Assembly: GCA_020635255.1 (NCBI GenBank) | Contig: JACKAC010000002.1 | Location: forward strand, 310,001 to 374,000 | DNA length: 64,000 nt | Reading direction: 5' to 3' | Source: Ignavibacteriales bacterium | GTDB lineage: Bacteria > Bacteroidota > Ignavibacteria > Tepidaquicellales > Tepidaquicellaceae | Part shown: one piece after another, positions 45,527 through 54,061 of the stretch | How the letters are laid out: the number at the start of each line of letters is the position of its first letter | How positions within the stretch are numbered: position 1 is the stretch's first letter | The notes under the pieces: model-generated | Told to the model about the DNA's origin: nothing | The model's database searches: none | The model's input: only the letters and a program-made list of their open reading frames with translations | Position numbers and translations under genes: made by a program

Positions 45527-47008
45527 ATGAAAGTTACTTATAGTAAGGGGCTGCCGAAAGCAGATGCATACATGTTTCTGTGTTTCGAAGATGGGAAAAA
45601 AATTAGTGAAAGGCTGAAAGGAATTGAAAAACTTCTTTCAGTGAAGTTTCAAAAAGAAAGCATCGAAGACTTTGAAGGCAAGGAGACTGAGAATGATCTT
45701 CTATATGCCGGTGGAAAGAGGATTATAATTTCGGGAGTTGGTCCAAAAGGTAAATGTGATCTGGAAAAGCTCAGGAAAGCCTGTTCCAGGGGTATAAAAA
45801 TTGCTGGCGCGCTTAAAGTAGATTCAGTAGCTATCCAGATTTTTGATGAAGATTTTAGCGGGTGCAGTTATGAGGATATTGCAATCGCTCAAACAGAAAG
45901 TTGTATTATGAGATTATATAGATTTGATAGATACTACACATATAAGGATTATGAAAAAATAGAATTAAAGCAGTTAATATTTTTTTCCGACAGCAAAAGT
46001 AAACACCACAAAGAATTTGCTGAAGGTGTAAGAATAGGTAATATCCTCGGTGAATCCACAAACCTTGCCAGGGACCTTGGTAACGAACCGTCGAATATTG
46101 CCAGTCCAAAGTATATCGCCAATTTTATAAAAAAGCAGGGCGCGAAACTAAAATATTCCGTCAAGGTGTTCGGTAAAAAAGAACTTGAGAAAATGAAGGC
46201 AGGGTGCATTCTTGGGGTTGCCCAGGGAAGCAGTTTCGAACCTCAATTCGTGGTAATGGAATATAAAGGTGGAAAAGCAACTGATAAACCGTATGCAATC
46301 ATAGGTAAAGGAGTAACATTCGACTCAGGGGGTATATCACTAAAACCACCTTCCGGGATGGACCAGATGAAGATGGATATGTGCGGAGCGGCTGCTGTCG
46401 TAGGCACGTTTGATGCCGCAGCAAGGCTCAAGTTAAAAGTAAATCTCGTCGGACTGATTCCGCTTGTCGAAAATATGCCGGATGGTAATTCTTTCAGACC
46501 GGGAGATATATTAACTGCGCTTAACGGATCTACTGTTGAGATACAAAATACTGATGCTGAGGGAAGATTGATACTGGCAGATGCTCTATCATATGCAGCA
46601 AAATACAAGCCCAAATATGCGATTGATCTTGCAACATTGACAGGTGCCGCTGTGATTGCACTAGGACACTACGCCACCATAGCTATTTCTAACGACAATG
46701 AATTGACGAAGAAATTAATTAAGTCAGGTGAAAAAACTTATGAAAGAGTGTGGGAACTCCCGTCTTGGGATGAATATGACAAGCTGATCGATTCGGACAT
46801 TGCCGACGTAACTAATGTAGGAAAAGGTAGACAGGCAGGCTCAATAGTTGCAGGTATGTTCCTGAAACGGTTTGTAAAAGATTATAAATGGACCCATCTG
46901 GATATAGCGGGTACTGCCATGAATGCAAAACCGACTGAATATATTCCTTCACACGCGACAGGTGTGGGTGTGAGATTATTGATAGACCTGATCAGAAACG
47001 ACAATTGA
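45527..47008 (+). CDS. pepA: Leucyl aminopeptidase (M17)
   Basis: 493 residues. M17 metal and active-site motifs are seen: IGKGVTFDSGGISLKP, MKMDMCGAAAVVG, NTDAEGRLILADALSYA and the later DIAGTAMN; the N-terminal domain is diverged as usual. It removes N-terminal amino acids from peptides in the cytoplasm. The terminator at 47028 ends its transcript. Confidence 0.93.
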   Translation: MKVTYSKGLPKADAYMFLCFEDGKKISERLKGIEKLLSVKFQKESIEDFEGKETENDLLYAGGKRIIISGVGPKGKCDLEKLRKACSRGIKIAGALKVDSVAIQIFDEDFSGCSYEDIAIAQTESCIMRLYRFDRYYTYKDYEKIELKQLIFFSDSKSKHHKEFAEGVRIGNILGESTNLARDLGNEPSNIASPKYIANFIKKQGAKLKYSVKVFGKKELEKMKAGCILGVAQGSSFEPQFVVMEYKGGKATDKPYAIIGKGVTFDSGGISLKPPSGMDQMKMDMCGAAAVVGTFDAAARLKLKVNLVGLIPLVENMPDGNSFRPGDILTALNGSTVEIQNTDAEGRLILADALSYAAKYKPKYAIDLATLTGAAVIALGHYATIAISNDNELTKKLIKSGEKTYERVWELPSWDEYDKLIDSDIADVTNVGKGRQAGSIVAGMFLKRFVKDYKWTHLDIAGTAMNAKPTEYIPSHATGVGVRLLIDLIRNDN

Positions 47009-47027
47009 TTTCGGTTTTTTAGTATAT

Positions 47028-47065
47028 AAGGTTTATCTATTTAATTATAGATAAACCTTTTTTAT
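47028..47065 (+). terminator. Rho-independent terminator
   Basis: AAGGTTTATCTAT (47028-47040) pairs with ATAGATAAACCTT (47047-47059), a perfect 13-bp stem with a six-base loop and a following T-tract. Confidence 0.88.
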
Positions 47066-47074
47066 TTTATAGTA

Positions 47075-48349
47075 ATGAAAAGAATAAATTCGAAAATACT
47101 CGCGACAATAATAGTCGGTCTGTGTCTATTTATAGGAGTGTTTCTTTTTTCCGGCAATAGTCAGGGAACTGCCGGGACTCTATCATTTCACAAAGATGGA
47201 TTCACGCTCGGTAATGAGGTTTTATTGTCAGAAAAGGTAGATCTCATAAAAGGAAAGAACATTGGTATTATTACTAATACTAGTGGTGTAGTTTCTGATG
47301 GGAGACTTTTTGTTGACCTGCTCTTAGCTGATGAAAGTTTGAACCCGGTTAAAATCTATAGCCCTGAGCATGGATTTGAAATAGATGATCGCGATGTGAG
47401 TCATGTAAATAAAAGAACAGGGCTTGATGTAGTTTCACTCTATGGAAACAAGAAAAAGCCCTCCTCCGGTGATCTCTCCGGGATAGACGTACTGGTATAT
47501 GATATACAGGATGTTGGGGCAAGGTTTTACACGTTCATTAATACTATGTACTATTGTATGGAAGCCGCCTCGCAAAATGGAGTCAAGTTTATAGTCTGTG
47601 ATAGACCTCTCATTCCCGATGCGAACTATGTAGATGGATTTATGCTCGACGATAATGTTCAGTCATTTGTGGGCTTACTTGATATTCCGATAGCATACGG
47701 AATGACGTGCGGCGAGCTGGCGCAATATATCAATGCGGAATACCTCGGCGGATCATGTGACCTTGAAGTCGTACAGATGAAAAACTATTCGCGCTCGATG
47801 GAATATGATGACCTCGGGATCACGTGGGTGAAGCCTTCACCCAGTATGTACTTCCCTTCCACTGCCGGTACGTATCAGGGTACATGTCTTCTGGAAGGAA
47901 CGGACTTCGCGGAAGGAAGAGGAACCGACCGTCCTTTTGAATATGTTGGCGCACCATACTGTGACGGAAATGTATTAAAAGAAGCAATGGATAAATATAA
48001 TTTCGAAGGCGTGTCATTTGAAGCTATAGAATTCACACCATCATCTATTACCAGCCCGTCCAACCCGCCAAAATATGTGGACAAAAATTGCGGTGGAGTA
48101 TTTATTAATGTTACCGATCAGACAAAGTTCGAACCGGTTAAAGTTGGCATCGCGCTCCTCATAGAACTCAATAATAATTTCCCCGGCTTTAGCTGGAGAA
48201 AAGATAACTATATAGATAAACTCGCCGGAACAAAACAACTTAGACAGATGATCTCGAACGGGTCCTCCTACTCTGACATAATATCCTCATATCAGCCATC
48301 TCTTGACCAATTCAAGAAGAAGAGAAAAAAATATCTCATCTATAATTAG
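47075..48349 (+). CDS. namZ: DUF1343 protein, probable exo-beta-N-acetylmuramidase NamZ
   Basis: 424 residues with an N-terminal signal-anchor (ILATIIVGLCLFIGVFLFSG). DUF1343 hallmarks are IGIITNTSGVVSDG, YSPEHGFEI, GIDVLVYDIQDVGARFYTFI, DRPLIPDANYVDGFML, and VKPSPSMYFPSTAGTY. Members of this family (NamZ, GH171) release N-acetylmuramic acid from the non-reducing end of peptidoglycan fragments, a cell-wall recycling activity. That activity is inferred from the family. It is monocistronic, with a terminator on either side. Confidence 0.85.
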   Translation: MKRINSKILATIIVGLCLFIGVFLFSGNSQGTAGTLSFHKDGFTLGNEVLLSEKVDLIKGKNIGIITNTSGVVSDGRLFVDLLLADESLNPVKIYSPEHGFEIDDRDVSHVNKRTGLDVVSLYGNKKKPSSGDLSGIDVLVYDIQDVGARFYTFINTMYYCMEAASQNGVKFIVCDRPLIPDANYVDGFMLDDNVQSFVGLLDIPIAYGMTCGELAQYINAEYLGGSCDLEVVQMKNYSRSMEYDDLGITWVKPSPSMYFPSTAGTYQGTCLLEGTDFAEGRGTDRPFEYVGAPYCDGNVLKEAMDKYNFEGVSFEAIEFTPSSITSPSNPPKYVDKNCGGVFINVTDQTKFEPVKVGIALLIELNNNFPGFSWRKDNYIDKLAGTKQLRQMISNGSSYSDIISSYQPSLDQFKKKRKKYLIYN

Positions 48350-48370
48350 TATTAATATTCTAAAAGTGTA

Positions 48371-48397
48371 AAAAAGCCTCCAAAAGAGGCTTTTTTT
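48371..48397 (+). terminator. Rho-independent terminator
   Basis: AAAAAGCCTC (48371-48380) pairs with GAGGCTTTTT (48386-48395), followed by more T residues. Confidence 0.9.
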
Positions 48398-48449
48398 GTA
48401 TGTATAATCAACTATTTAGGAAAATCGCAAATTTTCCTCATTTAGGGTA

Positions 48450-48476
48450 TTGACATTTGCAATAATTCTGTATAAT
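48450..48476 (+). promoter_or_regulatory. Sigma70-like promoter before the first propeller/cassette unit
   Basis: TTGACA at 48450-48455 and TATAAT at 48471-48476, 15 bases apart, a perfect -35 and -10 with a slightly short spacer. It lies between the NamZ terminator and the start of the T9SS propeller at 48533. An inverted repeat follows from 48481. Confidence 0.65.
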
Positions 48477-48480
48477 TTTA

Positions 48481-48498
48481 TCGTACCTTTTAGTACGA
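48481..48498 (+). promoter_or_regulatory. Candidate operator, copy 1 (TYGTA-N8-TACGA inverted repeat)
   Basis: TCGTA (48481-48485), eight bases CCTTTTAG, TACGA (48494-48498), followed by CA. The arms extend to TCGTAC/GTACGA. It starts 31 bases after the first base of TTGACA, so it covers the expected transcription start. A half-site TACGACA recurs at 48527-48533, running into the ATG. It matches the second copy at 54011-54028 in both sequence and promoter distance. The regulator is unknown; the TrmB-like genes downstream are the obvious candidates. Confidence 0.55.
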
Positions 48499-48532
48499 CA
48501 TTTTGAAACGCAAATTATAAAGGATATACGAC

Positions 48533-49879
48533 ATGAAAAACCTAAAACTTTTTTTGATGATAATTTTCCCGGTTCTGTTAATAAGCGGGACTTTATCAGC
48601 CGCTAACTGGACCCCCCTGGGAAGCGGAATGAATGGAGATGTAAACGCAGTTGTTGAATATAGCGGAAAGATTATTGCCGCAGGCGAATTCACAACTTCC
48701 GGCGGAGTATCAGCTAACTATATAGCCCAATGGAACGGCTCAAGCTGGTCGCCAATGGGAAATGGATTTAATGATACGGTTTATGCACTCGCTGTATATA
48801 ATAACGAATTATATGCTGGCGGTGAATTTACATTCTCCGGAAGTACCTTTGTTAACTACATTGCAAAGTGGAATGGAACAGGATGGGTTAGGGTTGCCAA
48901 CGGAGTGAACGATGAAGTGAAGACACTGGGTATATATAGTGCGTCATTGGTAGCGGGCGGTTCATTTACGAGTGCAGGCGGAAATAGCGCGAATTATATT
49001 GCTAAGTATAACGGCACAAGCTGGTCAGCGCTTGGTAGCGGAATGAACGACCAGGTTTTTACGGTCACGGTTTATAACGGAGCATTAATAGCAGGTGGTA
49101 GATTCAGTTCGGCAGGCGGTAATAGCGCAAACAGTATTGCAAAATGGAACGGTTCATCATGGAGTGCTTTAGGTAGTGGTATTAATGACAGGGTATTTGC
49201 TCTTATGACTTATAATAACATGCTGATAGCAGGAGGAGAATTTACTCAAGCAGGTGGTACATCAGTTGGATACATTGCCGGATGGAACGGATCTTCATGG
49301 GTTAATTACGGTGGTGGCGTCGAAGATAGAGTTTACGCATTCACTATATATAATAATGAACTCGTAGCAGCAGGGCACTTCAAGTTTGCCGGATCAAGTA
49401 ATTCGGTACCTGCCAATAGAGTAGCACGCTGGAATGGAACTCAATGGTCAGCATTCGGACAGGGATTAGACAATAAAGTTGAAGCATTAACGGTTGTTGG
49501 GAACGCTTTGATTGCTGGGGGTGAGTTTTTCCATTCAGGAGGAACAATTATTAACAGAATAGCTGCATGGAATTATACTTCAACGTCAATTTCTCAGATA
49601 GGTAATTCAATATCGGAAAAATACCAGCTTTCTCAGAATTTTCCAAACCCGTTCAACCCATCGACATCAATAGAATTCAATCTTCCTTCTACAGGCCTTG
49701 TATCTCTAAAGGTATTTGACCTTGCCGGAAAGGAAGTTGCTGATCTTGTAAACGGACAATTGTCAGCCGGACAATATAAGTACAATTTTGATGCGTCTAA
49801 GCTATCTTCAGGCGTATATTTTTACAAACTGCAATCAGGTGAGTTTGTACAGACTAAAAAAATGACCTTAATTAAATAA
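48533..49879 (+). CDS. T9SS-exported seven-repeat propeller protein (no regulatory-like domain)
   Basis: 448 residues with a signal peptide (MKNLKLFLMIIFPVLLISGTLSA). Seven repeats of about 44 residues follow, each with a motif like AGGEFTxAGGxxANYIAKWNGSSW and an intervening LGSGMNDxVxAL; seven matches the blades of a propeller, which is an inference. The T9SS sorting domain begins at QLSQNFPNPFNPSTSIEFNL and ends KKMTLIK. It is a shorter relative of the two cassette proteins at 51830 and 55424, lacking their CarboxypepD-like domains. It is the first gene behind promoter and operator 1. Confidence 0.88.
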   Translation: MKNLKLFLMIIFPVLLISGTLSAANWTPLGSGMNGDVNAVVEYSGKIIAAGEFTTSGGVSANYIAQWNGSSWSPMGNGFNDTVYALAVYNNELYAGGEFTFSGSTFVNYIAKWNGTGWVRVANGVNDEVKTLGIYSASLVAGGSFTSAGGNSANYIAKYNGTSWSALGSGMNDQVFTVTVYNGALIAGGRFSSAGGNSANSIAKWNGSSWSALGSGINDRVFALMTYNNMLIAGGEFTQAGGTSVGYIAGWNGSSWVNYGGGVEDRVYAFTIYNNELVAAGHFKFAGSSNSVPANRVARWNGTQWSAFGQGLDNKVEALTVVGNALIAGGEFFHSGGTIINRIAAWNYTSTSISQIGNSISEKYQLSQNFPNPFNPSTSIEFNLPSTGLVSLKVFDLAGKEVADLVNGQLSAGQYKYNFDASKLSSGVYFYKLQSGEFVQTKKMTLIK

Positions 49880-49913
49880 ATAAAAAATAATTTTATAACA
49901 AGGAGCAATAAAA

Positions 49914-50651
49914 ATGAACTTTAATCTTAAAAAATACACGGACGGAACATATTCAAGGATGATGGTATACCTGATAGGAGTATTAAGCGTTCTCCTTATA
50001 ATGGGATTTCTACTCTCAGGATGTAATCTTGAAAACGTAGCTGGAGGCCAGAACGAGAATGAAAATGAAAACGACAACGTTTCTGTAGCAATGAAAGTGT
50101 CACAATCAGATAATCCGTCAAATACTCTTTCCTTAAGCGAGGCAAAGTTTCTTATAACTGAAGTTTACTTTAGAAGACCCGATAACACAGAAGGTGAAGT
50201 CAGGATAGCCCCGGTTGTTGTATATCTGGATCTTACAGGAAGAGTTACCGTTGCAACATCCGGAAGCATTCCTGCGGGTACTTATAACAGGCTAAGATTT
50301 AAAGTACATAAAGTAGAAGATTTTGAAACTGTTCCGGATCCGGATTTCAAGGAAGGAACAAGCGGCAGCAAAAGATATTCGGTTATTGCAAAGGGTTCAT
50401 TCAACGGTTCTTCTTTCGTGTACAAGTCCAGGAAATCGATCAACATGGAAATGACCTTTTCAAATCCTGTAACTATCTCAGCAGGTCAAAAGGTCAACAT
50501 GACGATCTCACTAAACCCGTATAGCTGGTTCTTTGCTAACGGTGATTATATAAATCCATCGAGCAGTAGTAATGAAAATACGATCGATGACAATATTAAG
50601 AGTGCTTTTAGACATATATTTATAGATAACGACTTAAACGGACAACCCTAG
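49914..50651 (+). CDS. DUF4382-like predicted lipoprotein
   Basis: 245 residues with a strong AAGGAGCAA before ATG. After an N-terminal basic part, the hydrophobic segment ends in LIMGFLLSGC, a lipobox. A short asparagine/glutamate-rich linker follows (GGQNENENENDN) and then a beta-rich domain, SEAKFLITEVYFRRPDN to SIPAGTYNRLRFKV, which resembles the DUF4382 fold (predicted beta-sandwich of outer-membrane lipoproteins). It is probably anchored in the outer membrane. It sits behind the propeller protein in the unit driven by promoter 1, so may serve to anchor or partner it, an inference. Confidence 0.7.
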   Translation: MNFNLKKYTDGTYSRMMVYLIGVLSVLLIMGFLLSGCNLENVAGGQNENENENDNVSVAMKVSQSDNPSNTLSLSEAKFLITEVYFRRPDNTEGEVRIAPVVVYLDLTGRVTVATSGSIPAGTYNRLRFKVHKVEDFETVPDPDFKEGTSGSKRYSVIAKGSFNGSSFVYKSRKSINMEMTFSNPVTISAGQKVNMTISLNPYSWFFANGDYINPSSSSNENTIDDNIKSAFRHIFIDNDLNGQP

Positions 50652-50669
50652 TACCTTCCCCCATAACCA

Positions 50670-50701
50670 AAGAGCGTCTCTCTCATGAGTGAGGCGCTCT
50701 T
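50670..50701 (+). promoter_or_regulatory. Large intercistronic hairpin before the first DUF4160-like gene
   Basis: AAGAGCGTCTC (50670-50680) pairs with GAGGCGCTCTT (50691-50701): 11 pairs with one G-T and a 10-base loop. No T-tract follows, so it does not look like a simple terminator. It ends 16 bases before the ATG of the DUF4160-like gene. It may process or attenuate the message. A hairpin of the same placement stands before copy 2. Confidence 0.55.
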
Positions 50702-50717
50702 ACTTAAAAGAAAAAAG

Positions 50718-50972
50718 ATGACTATAGCAGAGAATAAAATAGAAGTTGCGATCAAAAGTGGTAAAATTAATAACGTTTATTACCCGCACTTTATTGCATA
50801 TTATAATGGGGGATATGCAAAATTTGCATTGGATATGAAGATGACGGAGGGAAAACTTCCTCCTAAAGAAACCCATGAAATAATGGATTGGGCAAGGAAG
50901 AATTATGATCTGCTCGAAGAAAAGTGGTTATATATGATGAGTCATACAAAGGTTAATCAAACAAACTTATAA
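50718..50972 (+). CDS. DUF4160-like small protein, copy 1
   Basis: 84 residues from the ATG at 50718; an ATG at 50685 lies in the hairpin loop. Core: GKINNVYYPHFIAYYNGGYA, then FALDMKMTEGKLPPKETHEI, and MDWARKNYDLLEEKWLYMM. This is the DUF4160 layout (PHF motif, EG-LP turn, WA...L-E-W end) but shorter. The family often pairs with DUF2442 in small toxin-antitoxin-like loci; here the partner is a TrmB-like regulator instead. The paralogue at 54263-54568 shares GKI, YYPHFI, the EG and the LEE-WL tail. The biochemical role is unknown. Confidence 0.7.
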   Translation: MTIAENKIEVAIKSGKINNVYYPHFIAYYNGGYAKFALDMKMTEGKLPPKETHEIMDWARKNYDLLEEKWLYMMSHTKVNQTNL

Positions 50973-50974
50973 TA

Positions 50975-51820
50975 ATGAAGGAATTAATATCGGAGCTGGA
51001 AGGACTGGGGTTCACGAACTACGAGGCAAAGGTATTTGTTTCCTTGATGAAGGGCTTTAATATGTCAGCGCCGGAAGTTGCTGAAGATTCTAAAGTCCCT
51101 AAAAGTTCAGCATACGATATTTTAAAGATATTTGCAGAGAGAGGCTACTGTAATGAGATTCAGACGCCCTCCAAAATAAGATACGAAATAGTCGCCCCGG
51201 ATATAGTAAAAGGAAAGATCAGCAATGAGCTAACTTATGAATACGATAAGAAGAAAGCCCTTCTTGATTCTTCCTTCGATAAGCTGACTCCGTTATTTAA
51301 ATCTACGGCAGGCGAGGAGGTAACGGATGTTGAGCTCATTAGAGGATTTAATAAATACAGGTTTGTGAAGTTTATTGACTTATTAAAAGAAGCAAAAAAA
51401 GAGATGCTATTGATGAATAGAATTACCACCGGAAGAATTTCAAAAGAACTAGAAACCGAAGGCAAGAAATTCTACAAAAGAGGTGGTGTTGTCAAATCAA
51501 TTTATGAGGAAAGTACAGACTTTAAAATAATGAAGGACGGTAAAACTGTTAGCGCAACTGAAAAAGATTTGATAGAATTATGCAATGAATTTAAATCACA
51601 TGGTGAAGAGATAAGGCTATCTAAAAGAGTACCGCAAAACATGGTTATTATTGACAGGGAGGTTGTATTCATAAGTCTTAATGATGAGACCAAACAAAAA
51701 AATAAAACGACTGATTTAATAATACGGAATAAGGATTATGCTGAAAGTATGGTCTCCTTATTTCTTTCAACCTGGGAAAACTCAGAAACATTTGAAGATT
51801 TTAAGAAAAAATTTCAATAG
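50975..51820 (+). CDS. TrmB-family transcription regulator, copy 1
   Basis: 281 residues. Residues 1-70 are the TrmB winged helix (LEGLGFTNYEAKVFVSLMKG; PEVAEDSKVPKSSAYDILKI; PSKIRYE). A coiled linker and a C-terminal domain follow (VELIRGFNKYRFVKFIDLLK to FYKRGGVVKSIYEESTD), which resembles the effector domain of TrmB, a PLD-like fold without catalytic HKD motifs. TrmB-family proteins mostly serve archaea as sugar-sensing regulators. It is two bases after the DUF4160-like gene and nine before the propeller gene. It may control its own operon by the TYGTA-N8-TACGA sites. Ligand unknown. Confidence 0.8.
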   Translation: MKELISELEGLGFTNYEAKVFVSLMKGFNMSAPEVAEDSKVPKSSAYDILKIFAERGYCNEIQTPSKIRYEIVAPDIVKGKISNELTYEYDKKKALLDSSFDKLTPLFKSTAGEEVTDVELIRGFNKYRFVKFIDLLKEAKKEMLLMNRITTGRISKELETEGKKFYKRGGVVKSIYEESTDFKIMKDGKTVSATEKDLIELCNEFKSHGEEIRLSKRVPQNMVIIDREVVFISLNDETKQKNKTTDLIIRNKDYAESMVSLFLSTWENSETFEDFKKKFQ

Positions 51821-51829
51821 GTACCAAGT

Positions 51830-53848
51830 ATGAAGAAATTACTCTTTTTGTTATTAATGTGGGGAATCGGGATTACCAATATTTTTGCAGATGGAAACCC
51901 TTTAATAAAAGGCTGGTCAAACCTCGGCAGCGGTGTTAACGGAACTGAAGTTAATGCCATAGTTCAATACAATGGTGATATTATAATCGGAGGAGAGTTT
52001 ACCACAGCCGGTGGCGTAAATGTAGGATATATTGCCAAATGGGACGGGATGCAATGGTCTTCACTGGCTCAGGGCGTTAATGGACCTGTAGATGCTTTGG
52101 CTGTTTTTAACGGCAATCTTTATGTTGGAGGAACATTCACAACAGCCGGGGGTAGTCCCGCTAACAACATTGCAAAATGGGACGGAGCAACATGGACCGC
52201 AATGGGCCCCGGGCTGGACGGTGACGTTAGAGCTATGATCGTTTATAGTAATGAACTTGTTGTTGGAGGAGGCTTTGGTAATGCCGGTGATAATATTGCT
52301 AAATGGAACGGCACTTCATGGTCTGGAATGGGAACCGGGATGAGCGACGATGTTCATGGTCTTACGATCTGGCAGGGGGATCTTGTGGCAGTTGGTAGAT
52401 TTGTCATGGCAGGAGGTGTTTCGGCAAGCAGAGTAGCCCGTTGGAATGGAAGTTCATGGTCTGCAGTCAGCAATCAGGTGATAAATGACAGGGTTTTTGC
52501 AGTGGGTGTTCTGAATGATACATTGTATATCGGAGGAAAATTTGATGAAATTGGAACAGATCCAACCCTAAAATCGATAGCAAAACTCTCCGGCACGACC
52601 TGGCAAAGAGTCGGAAAAGGTGTTGAAGATAATAAAGAAGTTAATGCTTTAACTGTTTATAAAAATGAACTCGTTGTAGGAGGTCAATTTGAACATGTTT
52701 ATCAGAATGATTCTGCTACCCTGACAGTATATAGTATCGCACGCTGGGATGGTTCCAAGTGGGACAGGTTTGAAACCGGCATGGATGAGAGGGTAAGCTC
52801 ACTTTTTACATATGCTACATCGACGGATACCTCTCTATATGCGGGCGGTGAGTTTAATTTTGCCGGCGGAAGGCCAGCTAATCATATTGCTGTCTGGAAT
52901 GATACTATTATGACTTATACCGTAGAAGGTACAGTGAGATATACCTCCAATAACCAGCCCGTAAACGGAGGCTATGTTAAAGCGGTAAGACTTGAGCTAG
53001 CCACTCGCGAATATCTAACTCTTGATTCTGTTCAAATAAATCCAACTGACGGAACATATAAATTAAACACCGTAAGAGGAGATACCGTTGATATTATAGC
53101 GTTTCCAGAAGATGTTGAGGGACAGGATTTTATTCCTACTTATCATAATGGTACGATGTTCTGGGAAGGATCGGCATCTATCTTACTGCACACTGACACA
53201 GCTGGAATAGATATAGACGTGATGGATGCCCAGCCATCGGATAATCCAACCGGTACAGGCACGATCAATGGCAGAGTTGAACTTAATTATCTTCCGACAG
53301 GATTTCTATCCGGACAGGGTGAAGAGTTCACCGGAGGTTCGAATGTGTACGCGGAGCTAAACGGCATATTTAAAAATTTCGACATAAGTGACAACTTTAC
53401 TAACTTCACCATATCATCGCTCCCGGCTGGCACCTATAACATTATCGTTAACCGGCTCGGATATGAATCGGACACAATGGTTGTAACTTTATCTAATGGA
53501 GGAACGGTCAATAATGTGAACTTCCTGATCAATCCAATGGATAACAATGTCAGCGTGCAGAATATAAGCAACAATATACCGGACAATATTACGCTATATC
53601 AGAATTATCCTAACCCGTTCAATCCGACGACGAAGATCAGGTTCGATATAAAAATGAAATCATCCGTGACGATGTATTTATATAATTCCCTCGGGCAGGT
53701 GGTCAGAAAAATGATTAATAATGAGACTTATACCCCCGGAAGCTATGAGCTTAGCCTGGACGCTAGTGGATTGGCATCAGGAGTATATTTTTACAAACTT
53801 GTAACAGCGGAAACTTCATTGACCAAAAAGATGGTTGTATTAAAGTAA
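51830..53848 (+). CDS. T9SS-exported propeller with CarboxypepD-like domains, copy 1
   Basis: 672 residues with a signal peptide (MKKLLFLLLMWGIGITNIFA). Seven propeller-like repeats with WDGxxW and GGEFTTAGG motifs occupy roughly residues 25-360. Two beta-sandwich, carboxypeptidase-regulatory-like domains follow (VEGTVRYTSNNQPVNGGYVK and then ISSLPAGTYNIIVNRLGYES). The C-terminal sorting domain is YQNYPNPFNPTTKIRFDI to KKMVVLK. It is likely displayed on or secreted from the cell. The paralogue at 55424 shares the same domain order, and the protein at 48533 shares the propeller and tail. Confidence 0.88.
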   Translation: MKKLLFLLLMWGIGITNIFADGNPLIKGWSNLGSGVNGTEVNAIVQYNGDIIIGGEFTTAGGVNVGYIAKWDGMQWSSLAQGVNGPVDALAVFNGNLYVGGTFTTAGGSPANNIAKWDGATWTAMGPGLDGDVRAMIVYSNELVVGGGFGNAGDNIAKWNGTSWSGMGTGMSDDVHGLTIWQGDLVAVGRFVMAGGVSASRVARWNGSSWSAVSNQVINDRVFAVGVLNDTLYIGGKFDEIGTDPTLKSIAKLSGTTWQRVGKGVEDNKEVNALTVYKNELVVGGQFEHVYQNDSATLTVYSIARWDGSKWDRFETGMDERVSSLFTYATSTDTSLYAGGEFNFAGGRPANHIAVWNDTIMTYTVEGTVRYTSNNQPVNGGYVKAVRLELATREYLTLDSVQINPTDGTYKLNTVRGDTVDIIAFPEDVEGQDFIPTYHNGTMFWEGSASILLHTDTAGIDIDVMDAQPSDNPTGTGTINGRVELNYLPTGFLSGQGEEFTGGSNVYAELNGIFKNFDISDNFTNFTISSLPAGTYNIIVNRLGYESDTMVVTLSNGGTVNNVNFLINPMDNNVSVQNISNNIPDNITLYQNYPNPFNPTTKIRFDIKMKSSVTMYLYNSLGQVVRKMINNETYTPGSYELSLDASGLASGVYFYKLVTAETSLTKKMVVLK

Positions 53849-53936
53849 CCGAAGCTAGTTAGAGGATAAAGCTAAAGGCAACACGCTAAAGCTAAGTTAA
53901 GAAAAAACATTTATTTTTTCTTTTTTTCTCCTAAAC

Positions 53937-53963
53937 AAAAGCCCTGAGAAATCAGGGCTTTTT
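53937..53963 (+). terminator. Rho-independent terminator ending cassette 1
   Basis: AAAAGCCCTGA (53937-53947) pairs with TCAGGGCTTTT (53952-53962) with a four-base loop and more T residues. It separates the two cassettes, so each is a transcription unit of its own. Confidence 0.9.
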
Positions 53964-53980
53964 ATTATACAAAATATAGC

Positions 53981-54009
53981 TTGACAATAATGATGATTCC
54001 ATTTAATTT
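53981..54009 (+). promoter_or_regulatory. Sigma70-like promoter before cassette 2
   Basis: TTGACA at 53981-53986 and TAATTT at 54004-54009 with a 17-base spacer. The -10 is weak (three of six of TATAAT). The candidate operator follows from 54011. It drives the 34-residue peptide and cassette 2. Confidence 0.5.
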
Positions 54010-54010
54010 G

Positions 54011-54028
54011 TTGTAGCTTTAACTACGA
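54011..54028 (+). promoter_or_regulatory. Candidate operator, copy 2 (TYGTA-N8-TACGA inverted repeat)
   Basis: TTGTA (54011-54015), GCTTTAAC, TACGA (54024-54028) followed by CA. The longer form GTTGTAG/CTACGAC has one imperfect pair. It begins 30 bases after the first base of TTGACA, one base different from copy 1 (31). Flanking bases also resemble copy 1 (GAAA about 5 bases after the repeat). This matches a shared regulator acting at both promoters. Confidence 0.55.
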
Positions 54029-54061
54029 CAGCTTAGAAAATACTTTGTCGAGGAGGACAAA

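Larger units (their letters stand above)
50670..53848 (+). repeat. Cassette copy 1: hairpin, DUF4160-like, TrmB-like, T9SS propeller
   Basis: First copy of a tandemly duplicated three-gene cassette. It includes the hairpin at 50670-50701 and genes at 50718-50972, 50975-51820 and 51830-53848. All three proteins have a paralogue in the same order at 54263-57436. Gene gaps are 2 and 9 bases. The paralogues are clear at protein level but diverged, so the duplication is not recent. Confidence 0.85.

Noticed and set aside
48600..49600. Regularly repeated DNA that might suggest a CRISPR array
   Set aside because: The repeats are about 130 bases, translate to an in-frame propeller motif and have no constant spacer or perfect repeat.
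50685..50717. Earlier ATG for the first DUF4160-like gene
   Set aside because: It falls in the loop and right arm of the hairpin at 50670-50701; the paralogue begins at the equivalent of 50718 apart from its own extension.
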